This document shows positions 45,600 to 55,476 of a stretch of DNA of 64,000 nt, piece by piece. The stretch is from contig JADNRX010000098.1 of assembly GCA_015501595.1 (NCBI GenBank), forward strand, positions 62,001 to 126,000, read 5' to 3'. Positions within the stretch are counted from its first letter, which is position 1, and each line of letters begins with the position of its first letter. This stretch comes from Hymenopellis radicata. Taxonomy: Eukaryota; Basidiomycota; Agaricomycetes; Agaricales; Physalacriaceae. A program made the position numbers and the translations under genes. The notes under the pieces were generated by a model. The model made no database searches and had not been told where the DNA came from. It worked only from the letters and a program-made list of their open reading frames with translations.

Positions 45600-47336
45600 A
45601 TGCAGCAGATTGCGTCCCAATGCACCAATTGTGGTGCTTTCACAAGACGGAGTCTCCATCACGAAGAGGAGTACCAGAGCTCTGTGGTCCTTGAACGGCT
45701 CCGTACCTCGAACCTCCCAGCAACGGATGAGGAGATCTCCCACATACGACACACCATCTTATCCACTGTCTCCGACGAAATATCATCCATTGATTCCAAA
45801 GTCGCATCCCTGCATGAGGCCATCAGGTCGATGGAGGAAGAGCGAGAGAGGTTGAAAACCGTCCAGAAGAAGTACACCAACCTCGTTTCCTTGCATCGCA
45901 CTCTCCCCTCGGAAATCTGGTCGGAAATATTCCTGCACACGCTTTCTAGTGCCTCTGATTCCAACGCATTCAACGTGTCTGGGTCTATATGGCAGTTCAG
46001 CCACGTCTGCCAGAGATGGCGAAACGTCGCTTTATCCCTTCGTTCGTTTTGGTCAACTATGACTCTTCGTTTGCCGGAAGCGGCGCAGCATGAAGGAGAT
46101 GTGCAGCGCTTGGAGGCAGTTATTCAACGTTCCCATCAGGGACCACTAGACGTTTCCCTCACAACACGCTATAACAGCCAGACACCCATCCCTAATCCCT
46201 CTATCCTAAAGCGCATCCTCGACATCGTCCTAGCAGAATCGCACCGGTGGCGAAAGTTATATCTATCAGATTTCCCAAGGAGTTTGAATACGCTCTATGT
46301 GCCACTTCATAATCGGCTTTCTCGCCTCGAGTCATTATCCCTTTATGATGTTCCGGAGGAAGAATTAGCAGTGTCTGTCTTCGAACATTGTCCACGTCTT
46401 ACGAAATTGAGTCTTGGTGGAGGTACGCTGGGCATTGAATTTCCGTGGGATCAAATCACGGAGCTCGACCTTTCTCGTATGGACTTAGATGGTGACGAGG
46501 AGGAGCGCAAATCATGTATGCGTTTGATTGGACAGTGTCCATATCTTGAAACCCTCTCTATGCCTGAGTGGGGTTCGAGGGATGATCAATCGGCGTACAC
46601 GCCGATTACCTGCTCCAACATGCACCAGCTCGATACCATGTCGATGCCCGTCGTCAATACTCTTACGCTTCCTCATCTGCGGGAGGCTTCCCTTCATCTG
46701 GACCCTGTCACGCTTCACTACGATGCCCTGTATTCATTTGAACGACTACTCATTCGTTCCAATTGTTTAGGCGCCCTCACCAGACTCTCGCTTAGCAGTC
46801 TGCCGCTTGCTGCCTCGCCCGAGCATAGCCTGCATTCTATCCTTTCCCAGACACACAGTCTTGCCTTCCTCGACCTATCAGTAGCCATAGCGGATTATGA
46901 TGCTGAAACGGATGTTAGCGACCGGGAACAAATAGTAGCGATCGTGAAATCCCTTGCGCCTACCGAATCTGTCACTTTCCTTCCCCTCCTTTCGTCTCTC
47001 CGCATTCGGGTGTATAACCACTGTGACTCGCAGAGGCTACTGTATTTTGGACCTGTCGGTAGTTTTGCTTCGACAGTCGAGACCCGGTGGAAAGGAGACC
47101 AGACTCGCGGCCTAGCAAGGCTTAAGACATGCCACTTTTCTGTACACGCGCGGCATTTGATGCCAAACCGCATATATCGGGATGGTTGGAGGCCCGTCGC
47201 AGGTATCTTCAATGAAGCGGAAAGGTTTATCTTCAAGGCCCTAGTTGACGATGGGATGGACCTCGCTATACGGGTTACATCAAGTTTGACTGAAAGCTTT
47301 CCAGGCAATAGCGTGGTTTTTGCAGTTTCCAGGTGA
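45600..47336 (+). CDS. F-box protein, 578 residues (right inverted-repeat arm)
   Basis: Intact inverted twin of 23,751-25,487, with the same 578-residue length when started at 45,600 (MQQIASQCTNCGAF). The frame is open further upstream to 45,543, but similarity to the paralog begins here. CTNC is at residues 8-11, followed by a coiled coil and the F-box HRTLPSEIWSEIFLHTLSS, then leucine-rich repeats to the end VVFAVSR. Differences from the twin are scattered single-residue changes, for example in the leucine-rich part (YDVPEEE against YGIPEDE). The likely role is an SCF substrate adaptor. Confidence 0.9.
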   Translation: MQQIASQCTNCGAFTRRSLHHEEEYQSSVVLERLRTSNLPATDEEISHIRHTILSTVSDEISSIDSKVASLHEAIRSMEEERERLKTVQKKYTNLVSLHRTLPSEIWSEIFLHTLSSASDSNAFNVSGSIWQFSHVCQRWRNVALSLRSFWSTMTLRLPEAAQHEGDVQRLEAVIQRSHQGPLDVSLTTRYNSQTPIPNPSILKRILDIVLAESHRWRKLYLSDFPRSLNTLYVPLHNRLSRLESLSLYDVPEEELAVSVFEHCPRLTKLSLGGGTLGIEFPWDQITELDLSRMDLDGDEEERKSCMRLIGQCPYLETLSMPEWGSRDDQSAYTPITCSNMHQLDTMSMPVVNTLTLPHLREASLHLDPVTLHYDALYSFERLLIRSNCLGALTRLSLSSLPLAASPEHSLHSILSQTHSLAFLDLSVAIADYDAETDVSDREQIVAIVKSLAPTESVTFLPLLSSLRIRVYNHCDSQRLLYFGPVGSFASTVETRWKGDQTRGLARLKTCHFSVHARHLMPNRIYRDGWRPVAGIFNEAERFIFKALVDDGMDLAIRVTSSLTESFPGNSVVFAVSR

Positions 47337-47879
47337 CTTGTGCGTTTCGGGAACTTAACAACACCTTGAAGGTAGAGATCTCATGATAGTGGATGACTTT
47401 TTCTGAATCCGTATATCAGGAGTATTTTAATGTCTTGAATTTTGGATGTCGTACAACTTGGACATAGACGGGCAACGGGGACCTGTTCCTTCTCCACAGT
47501 CACTATCTATGTCTTGAACATACTCCTTTCGATGTATATGCTAGCAAAACTTTAAACACGGAACCGTTACTGTACGGAGGATCCATGAACTGTTGAGAAC
47601 CCACTTGGTTTGCTGCCGTTCGACCACGTGCCATCACTATTTCTTACTTCCGACCATCATGTTGGCAAACTCTTGTTAACCCGTTCAACACCAAAAATAC
47701 CTTTGGAATCCTTTCGACTCTGACAAAAATCCAGCTTGGTGTGTAGCTCACTAGCTTTTACGCGTCATTGTCTAATCCTAGCTGTAGACGCGTCGCCTGC
47801 TCTTCGTCATTCGTGTCACGCCATGTCAGTGTCGCTGTACACATAATGTGGGACTGTTTCCAAGCCTAGTCTTCAGTAT

Positions 47880-48660
47880 ACCAACGAACTCGAAACGTCC
47901 TCCCTGCTCTACAACCTTCGCGCATCCAATTTCTCCGCAACAGACCAAGAGTCTTCCCATATCCATCTGAACCCAACATGGACGCGGATATATCCTCCAT
48001 AATCGCCGAAATCAGGTCCCTCCAGCAGGAACGAGATGCGTCAACGACTGCACGAAAAACCTGCCGAGGTCTAATTTCCCCTTGTCGCGCTGTACCCCCG
48101 GCGTGAACTCTTGGGAACAAATCGTTCACGAGGATGGGCAGATTGGTGACGAGGAGTTCACTGTTTCCGACCCGACTTGTTCCCATTTGGGACTTGACCA
48201 AAGTGTGCCGGACCTGGCGCGCCGTCGCCGTATCGCTTCACTTGACCTGGACAAAGTTGCATCTCGAATTCCCCAAAGACAACGAGACGGAGCAGGACGT
48301 GCAGGCCTCGGAAGTGGCTCTCCAGCGCTCTGGAAAGCATCCTTTGGACATTATACTCAAAAGCGGCTATAATACCCCCGACTTCGAGTCCTCCTTTCGC
48401 AACCGGATGCTTGCGATGGTCCATGCAGAAATCGCATCGATGGCGGGATGCGCGTTTGGCGGACTGACATATGAACTCGGATATCCCTGTACGAGCCGCT
48501 TCGCGGCCGACTTCCCATGCTCGAATCGTTGAACCTATATCTCTCGGGCGATTTCCCCATCCGCATACCAATGGAGCAGCGATCTGTTCTCACTATTTTC
48601 AACGACTGTCCGCAGCTTACGAAAGTGGTCCTGACCGGAACGCAGTGCAAGGCGAAGTTT
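47880..48660 (+). pseudogene. Divergent F-box gene remnant
   Basis: Coding sense of another F-box subfamily is visible across frames: IIAEIRSLQQERDASTTAR (coiled coil), GLISPCRAVPP, then LTKVCRTWRAVAVSLHLTW (second F-box helix) and EQDVQASEVALQRSGKHPLD in the frame 48,134-48,532. The F-box core itself is damaged near 48,100. It is wedged between the end of the right arm (47,836) and a fragment of a different F-box gene (from 48,791). The end near 48,650 is an abrupt junction. Confidence 0.7.
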
Positions 48661-48790
48661 GTTGACTTTCGACAACAGGATTTACATACTTAGTACCGTT
48701 TTACGGGATCTTACCGTGCCCGCCGTGCGATGTACGTCGTGCAATATCGATTCCTTCTAGTCTTATGGGATTGTCACAGAGCAACGCGGC

Positions 48791-49200
48791 ATGCCATTCA
48801 TGAATCCACAGCCTTGCATCAACTGTGCAAATGGCATTGTCCTTGGCCGTGGAGAATATTACCAACGCCGATTTCAAGACTCTTTTGAGCGCCTTCGCAA
48901 AACCAATGAAGTACCCACGGACGCTGAAGTTCCCGGAAAAACATTGCGTCCATCATTGACGCCATCTCGCCTGAGATCTCTCTCGTCGATGCTGCACTCC
49001 GTCAGTTCCAAGAGGAGCGCAAAGTCCTACACGACCCAGCTGAAATCTTCCCGTCGCCGTCTCCCTCCAGAGGTCCTTCGCGAAATATTCCGGACGGCAT
49101 GCCGTGATGTTTACGACCTGGACGATGAGGAATTTGAGAAAGACGACGATGTGCTGAGACGCATGATGATGATGATGCTGAGGGAGACGAGAAAGCGGGG
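48791..49200 (+). pseudogene. F-box gene 5' fragment
   Basis: Matches the first third of the gene at 38,724. It begins MPFMNPQPCINCANGIVLG, shifts frame near 48,930, has lost about 18 bp near 49,034, and retains RRRLPPEVLREIFRTACRD and the acidic stretch. Homology ends around 49,200, and about 100 bp later the homeodomain-like gene starts. The fragment may therefore have donated a promoter, which is inference. Confidence 0.85.
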
Positions 49201-49302
49201 GCCTCAGTTGACAGTCGATCGCGTAGTAAGACAGGCGCGGGTCAGAGATGTCGTATTTAGACTCCGCTTCTTTACTCTTACCATCATCAGTGACGCTTTG
49301 GT

Positions 49303-50632
49303 ATGGACGACGATACTAACACTCAGGACGCCTCAGTGGTGGCAGTGGCAGGAGGGCCCGAAACAAAACAACCGAGACTTAACGTCGCTGGCAGAGCTTT
49401 GTTGAAAGGTGAGTGCAGTCTCAATTTCCTAGCCCTCACTCACACCGAGTGACACAGATTTCCTTCAAACTGTGTCCAGCGCTCCTACCGTCGCCCAGAA
49501 AGAGGAACTACTCGTCAAGATTTTGGCCTTGGGCAATGAACACTACAATATCGGCAAGCTCTCGAACTGGTTCGTGAAGGCTAGATACCGGCGCCATAAG
49601 GGTAACCGTACGTGGATATTCTACTTATCACGCTATTTTGACTTCGCCATTGGTTTTAGAATTCAATCTCACTGATCAGGCCGTCGAGACGCTCAAGTTC
49701 CTTCTTCACGTGAACCCAGACCCGACCGAAGACACGATGCGCGCATGGGCAGGTATTCTGGACGCTCAAGTCGAATCAGTTCGCTCTTGGGTTGCGCGAT
49801 CACAGGAAGCACCCGAAAACTCGATAGGCCCTCCTTTCAACTCGTTACCGCCTCCGCCGCCCACCGTCTCTCAGACGCCGGTGCTGCGGGACTCTACTAA
49901 TGCGCCGGGTACGCTGCTTCTCTGTTGAATCACTTGGAGATCTCAGTTTCTATGCAGAGCCTACTAATTACCTTGAGCTGTGGTTTCGTGAAACACCTTA
50001 TCCGACAGACGATAATCTCAAGCTATGGGCGTCCAATCTCGGCCTCACATTCGAAGTTGTTCGCAAATGGGTGCATGCACAAAGGACTCTACCAGACTCT
50101 CGAGATCTGTTCTTTGATTACAAAGTCGAAAACCGAGGATATACGCAGGACCACTTGAACTCGCATACGCAAACGGACGTGTTAGCAATGAACGCACCTT
50201 TCCCTCTTCCGCCCGCTCTCGTACTTCCAAAGGCTCCTCCCGTATGGCGAATCGTAGTACGTTGTTTGTTTCTAATCCGGTCTTTTTCGACTCAAGAGGC
50301 GTCTGAAGAAACCGCCAGTGAAACCCGTTGATCAAAACACACGTCTTCTGTTCGACATTGCGGAGAAAATGGATCTTGACGACCCGCCTACGACCCACGC
50401 TCTTTCTACTAGTCTATCCGAACCTGGACCTTGCGGTCAGCCGCCGTCGGAACTACAGCCCCAGGAATCAAGCTCTAAAAGTATGACCCGTGAACAATTT
50501 CAGAGTAGCTTTGGACCTATAGAGATCAAGATGAGGCGCTTTATGGACCAAGTGGGGCAGGGCGCGTTGGAGACAGAAGGCTGGGATAAAGGTACATTCC
50601 TTATCGATGTTTCTTCGTGGTACCGGTGTTAA
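49303..50632 (+). CDS. Protein with three homeodomain-like modules, 372 residues
   Basis: Five exons (49,303-49,408; 49,458-49,601; 49,660-49,908; 49,958-50,241; 50,297-50,632) total 373 codons with clean phases. Each of the first internal exons carries a helical module ending in a recognition-helix-like motif: KLSNWFVKARYRR, then NPDPTEDTMRAWAGILDAQ with VRSWVARSQ, then TPYPTDDNLKLWASNLGL with VRKWVHAQR. The W-F/V-x-x-(R/Q) pattern and the NPxPT loop before helix 2 are homeodomain features, so DNA binding in the nucleus is the likely role. Modules 2 and 3 lack the invariant Asn position that I can place in a canonical homeodomain. The C-terminus is low-complexity. The family is not identified. 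The donor of intron 4 could alternatively be 15 bp further on. Confidence 0.65.
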
Positions 50633-50956
50633 CGCGTTCGCTTGTAGCGTTCGTTCCCGAACGATTTCAAGTTATCGCTTCCGCTTTGTGACCTTTAGAC
50701 TTGTCCCTTTCGCATTGCTATCTGCCGCTGTTGTGTTATTGTCTTCGCTTTCTCTAGTCACTGCCGCCGCTTGTACTTCAGCTGTTGTATAATCATGATG
50801 CATGATAATCCAAACTTCAACAGAGTGGTCCCAATTCTCATCTCCGAAGAGATTAATTACTGGGTGCCAAAAACACGGAATCTTCTGCCACTTCTTCTAA
50901 TCAATTCGCTGTTGGCGAACCGCCCGGCAGCAATAATGTGGCGCAACCACTTTCAT

Positions 50957-51053
50957 GGCCGACTAGCTCAGTTGGTTAGAGCGTCGTGCTAATATCAGTT
51001 CTACTGCAACTGGTTTGACGCGAAGGTCTTGGGTTCGACCCCCACGTTGGCCA
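50957..51053 (+). tRNA. tRNA-Ile(AAU) with 23-nt intron
   Basis: Cloverleaf and anticodon AAU as in the other copies. It has D-arm AGCTCAGTTGGTTAGAGC and T-arm GGTTCGACCC, and a 23-nt intron. The mature length is 74 nt. TTTT begins about 17 bp downstream. TGTGGCGCA occurs on both sides, 11 nt upstream (50,937-50,945) and 30 nt downstream (51,084-51,092). Confidence 0.95.
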
Positions 51054-51229
51054 TGGAGGCATGGTAGTTTTATTTTTAATCTTTGTGGCGCAGTACTCAG
51101 TAATAAACCAGGCTTCAAGAATCAACACAATAGTTTCTGTGCCCGAATCTCAGGCCTCAGGCCTCAGGGACTGTGGTCCACAACAGGCATACTACAGAGT
51201 GTGTCTTGCCATTTGTTGAATGGAACGTA

Positions 51230-52278
51230 GATGATGTCTCCTAGCTCAACTTAGCAGTGGGCGCGCCGCCAAGCAGTCAAATACGAATGGGTACACCAGT
51301 AGGTACCGCTGTTCCGTCGATGATGGTCGGGGAAGTGTTCACCCGCACAAGAGGGATTGGAACGAAGTCCTACTTTGATGACTCCAGTTCACAAGCCTTG
51401 AGCATTCTTCTCCCTTAGAAGAAACGATTGAATTCACAAGTAACGGTAACTTCTTGAGCACCTCATATGAGAACAGTGTATCCTTCAAGTTCCCACTGGC
51501 CAAGCAGCTTTGAGTTTCTTCTTGACCGGTTCATTGGAGAGGAGGTGGAAGAACCCTAGCGTCATAGCCGTGTCCGCACCTGCAATGAGAAGGAGCATGG
51601 CCTGTGCAAGTCTCGTAAACCAATAATCTGACAGTGAAGATATCAAACGAACCTCGCCTTCTTCGATGGAACTTGTCCCAGCTTGATCGACTCAGGCGTA
51701 ACGAAACGACTCGTGCTCCGCCTCCCGTAATATTTCTGGATCTTTCAAAATTCCATTGACCTGCGCCTCGAGAAACGCTTTCATGTAAGCGAGACCTCCG
51801 AGGTCAGGATTGATCATAACGCCCAGCCAATCCGGGATTTGATGTACTTTGTACGCGGAGGACTCTGGGAAGTACAGAGCTGCCGTCATCACGGCTAATG
51901 TATGTCGGAAACGTAGCGAGCAGTTGGAGATGAACTCACCTTTTTCTGGAGAACATTATCCAGCTTCAAGATTGAGGATTCCCCGCCGCCGCTTCTTCGA
52001 CGTCAATGATTCCGAAAGTCGAGTCGTCTTACCCGAAGTGGGCGTAAAGGGCCAGGTCCTTGGTGAAGCCCGAATGGGGAGGGTAGATGGCGAAATACGC
52101 TTCGGGGTAGAAAAGTGTAGCTAAAATCGAGGCCTGTACTGGTTGGGAGACGTGGTCCGGGAAAAGCCTTCAGCGGGTGAAGGCACAATCTGTAGAAGAG
52201 GACATAAAGAAGGCCAAAAAAGACAACGAGGCCGACAATCTGGAGATAGGATAACTGCTTAAACGAGTCGCTAAACAT
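51230..52278 (-). pseudogene. Cytochrome P450 pseudogene
   Basis: ATG at 52,278 followed by an N-terminal membrane anchor (YLQIVGLVVFFGLLYVLFYR) and the hinge HPLKAFPGPRLP, the usual P450 start. Further on in broken frames are DSTFGIIDV, a region VMTAALYFPESSAYKVHQIP, and the I-helix motif LLLIAGADTAM (about 51,590), then degraded EGLR/ExxR-like sequence (VIKVGLRSNP). The heme-binding cysteine loop is absent, and stops and frame changes occur throughout. It is therefore a non-functional monooxygenase remnant. Confidence 0.85.
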
Positions 52279-52760
52279 GACGGTATATTGAGGGCCATGT
52301 CGTAGCGCGAGGACATGGGAAAGAAAGAAGGAATTAGGATGCGTCCGAGGGTGCATCACAGTTCGTCCAGGTCAGTTGCCCAAGTGAAGTCGACATTGAC
52401 AGCTGTGATTGAAGCACGTTGCGCCGGGAAACGCGGATGGATGTCAAGGCAAGAGCGCGTTTATCTTTCAAAGTTTTCCCATCGACTCCGTCGATCATGC
52501 GGTATGCACACCCAATTAAAGTGTCTGGATTCTAATACGTTCAAAACTCTATGCACTCGTTAGTCCTGACGCACATGTTGAACGCAGACTGACCTAGTAC
52601 TACGTCCTGGCAGTGACCCATCACGTTCATCATCTTCCTTGCGCTGCTCGTTTCAGATAAATAATGGATAATACTCACAGCCTCCTTGTTGTGATTACGA
52701 TAGCATCTCTACACTGGAGCAATGTACATCACTAGAACAACAAAAACTAGGTGTAATAAA

Positions 52761-54456
52761 TTAAGCTAGGATCATAGAAAGGAACATCAGTGGCATTAAT
52801 AAGCCAGAACTTAGTCCGATGTGTGGCGCAGAGTTGCCCGAGGTAGTCGCGCTGGCAGCCGCACTGGTCCCAGTGGAAGTAGACGATCTAGAAAGAACGC
52901 GAATGAGCACTGAGGATAGTGACATTTAAACTTTACACACCTAGTAGTCGTGGTAGAAGTAGAAGTAGAACCAGCACCAGAACCAGAACCTGCACCTGCA
53001 CCTGCACCTGAGCCCGAATTCGACGAGGAAGAGTTGCCACCATTATCATTACTTCCATTGTCTCCATTGTCGGTGGATAGCAGGATGCTATCCGGAGTCA
53101 CAGTAGTGCCGTCGCCAGTGCCGGCGGAGTTCTGGTACGCGCTGTCGGCGCTGAGAAGCGCCACCGACTTGGTCTCCCAGCCGTTCGACTTCATGACGGG
53201 GAACGCATCCATGAAAGCCTGCACGGTGTCATCGGTGAGTTCGTGCTCGAGGATAATAAGACCGGGGCTCTTGGGTCCTGCGTATCGCTGTGAGGAGGTG
53301 TTGATCGGAGAATCATGTGGCTTACCAGTGATCCACTGGGTCATGGACGCGTTGATGGCCTGCATGGTCGTACCGTTGGTCGCCATGCTCCAATCTTCGG
53401 TACTGACAAACGGTTAGATAGGCCCGCGTGTAAACTGTTAGGGGTGAAACACTTACTCTTGGTTCCAGATAATGACTTTCATTCCGAAGATCTGTTTGTT
53501 CAGTCTAATTGAATTTCTGTCTGTCGAATTTAACAGATGGCAGCTCACCTCCTCTGCGATCGCCCTCACTCTGTTATCAGAGTCGCCGTAAGGAGGACGC
53601 CAGAACTTGGGCACTCGGCCACCGGTCGAGTTGTGGATGATCTCCATCGTCCAACCAAGCTGCAACAAGTTAGAGAGGATCTCCACGAGGACATCAGGGC
53701 GACATGTACCTGCGCAACGACCTGTTCGTTAGTCTGAGTCGTCATGTACGGATGCGTGTATGTGTGCACAGCGATATCTCCGCCTTGCTCGAGAATGGCC
53801 AAAAATTGGTCCGGCTCATTGCGAATGTTGATACCGATGAGGAAATGCGTAGCCGTCTCATCTTGCTCAGTCAGGAATTGGATGAGTTTCGTGGTACCCT
53901 GTGTGACGATCAAATTTCAGTGAATAGATTGGCGTGTGGAGAGGGGATAACGTACGGCCGCAGGTCCATCGTCGAAGCCGATACCGACGTGGCCATCGGG
54001 CGCATCCCAAACATCGTCGGGATTTCTGCACTTGTACGTTGCAGAGCAAACCGCTGCGCTCATGGGGTCAAGACCGTTCGGGTAAGTCGGGGAACCGCCA
54101 GTACTGGTTGAAGGTGGGATGTCGGGAATTTTTCCAGCTTTTACGGCGGCGTCGAGCGCGTCCTTCCACGCCTGGGGCATCTGAGCCGGATCGGGGGTGG
54201 TCGTCGGATACGCCGCGGACCACGCTGGACGTGTCCACATTAGTCAAGAGAGATAAGAAGTAGTACGCGATAACGAACTGCTGGAGCCCACTTCAGGATA
54301 TTCGGTGCCATCGTTAGAGATGCGCTTGAAGAGGCCGTGGACGGGGTGGTCTCTTTCTTGATACCAGGTGCCAGTGCGACGGCCAGGGAGATGGATGGGG
54401 GAGTGCGATAAGGCAGAGGAGGCGAAAGCTAATAGAAGGGGTAAAGAACGTAGCAT
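52761..54456 (-). CDS. Chitin deacetylase (polysaccharide deacetylase, GPI-type)
   Basis: ATG at 54,456 with signal peptide MLRSLPLLLAFASSALSH. Several exons are joined by introns of about 50 bp. NodB-domain motifs occur in order: GFDDGP (metal/catalytic base), HTYTHP (metal-binding histidines), RPPYGD, IIWNQE followed by DW, and LIILEHELTDD (catalytic His region). A Ser/Gly/Thr-rich linker (GSGAGAGAGSGSGAGS) leads to a hydrophobic C-terminus GLLMPLMFLSMILA that fits a GPI-anchor signal. The enzyme would convert chitin to chitosan at the cell wall. A Lys-Arg pair after residue 45 could be a processing site. It is divergent from the transporter at 55,477. Confidence 0.9.
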
Positions 54457-55476
54457 AGTCAAAGGAGCGACGGTGGACGAGAGCAAAAAGAAAGGAAAAG
54501 ATGTCCGAAGGGTTTGGGCAGGGAATAGAGTCTATAAGTAGGCCTGCCAGGGTATGATTGATTTTTCCGGGGCCGGGGACTTGAAACCGTGTCTGATGTG
54601 GTACGAGCGCGCTTCATGGGCGCGTCTAAACCGTCGGCATTTATATGGCGGATTGGCAATCCTCCATATCGACCACAGAACTGTTATACGGTGGGTTTAA
54701 GGCCTGCACATTGTCGATCGCGACGATCTCCTAAATCCGCTAGACTTTTTGTCAATACGAAATACCTTGTACGCTGACAGGAGTCTCGAGAAGGAATATT
54801 AGCACATAATTCTCCTTGAAGTTGTCGGTATTCTTTGCCCATATGCGCCGGCAGTGTGAACCAGATGCGAAACCTTTTCCCCTTCGATGGAGACAGATGG
54901 AGACGCGAGTTCGTTTCAAAGAACCGAAGCCGCAAAGATCGCCCGAGCGGATGTATTGTTGGGTGTAACCGAGCAAGTAGCGCGGCCTGATAGAGCCGAT
55001 GGTGATGCCTCCCGCATCTGCTCTTTTCGACTGGGTACAGTCGGGAAAGGTGTTACTTATACATGAGAGTGGCCCAGAGAAGTACTCGGGGCGAGGAAAT
55101 GTCCATAAATCATTTGAATCAGAATAGTGGGAGGACAAGTGACGGGCCGGAGCGGACATGAGCAAGGAGCGGACATTGAGCGGACATGAGCAAAGCTGGA
55201 TATTGTTTTGAGGGTTCCGCTCCACGAGCCACGCGAAACGCACGTGGCTTGCCATGCTCTTATCTGAGGCCCGGCTTGGGCCGGCGGCAGTCAACTGCTG
55301 CTCACTGACAACTGATATCAAACTGATACATATGCTTAATAAAGTGCTCAAATGCTGCCTTGGACCCTTGCTTTGTTGACGCTCTGGCTCGCGCAATCGA
55401 AGACATAATTTTAATCTTACTATGACTCAAAAACCTGCACGGAGAGCAACATCTCTCATTCTGAACCTCGCCAACG
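54457..55476. promoter_or_regulatory. Divergent intergenic region, no gene
   Basis: About 1 kb between the chitin deacetylase (minus) and MFS (plus) starts. The long minus-strand frame within it (54,752-55,396) has no motif and no splice context. A direct repeat of a GAGCGGACATGAGCAA-like unit lies near 55,152-55,195. Confidence 0.4.

Larger units (their letters stand above)
41723..47836 (-). repeat. Large inverted repeat, right arm
   Basis: Reverse complement of 23,262-29,243. The order from inside out is: F-box pseudogene (minus), Arb1-like broken gene (plus), intact F-box gene (plus), and the 5' leader of an F-box gene. The outer breakpoint at about 47,836 truncates the last of these after ATGTCAGTGTCGC. 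The 12.5-kb spacer between the arms makes this an inverted duplication rather than a simple hairpin. Confidence 0.93.

Noticed and set aside
52822..52830. TGTGGCGCA within the last chitin deacetylase exon
   Set aside because: As a regulatory site it is doubtful, because it lies in coding sequence; it was kept only in the count of the motif.
54752..55396. 214-codon minus-strand frame between two divergent genes
   Set aside because: No motif, no splice context, unusual composition; probably chance.
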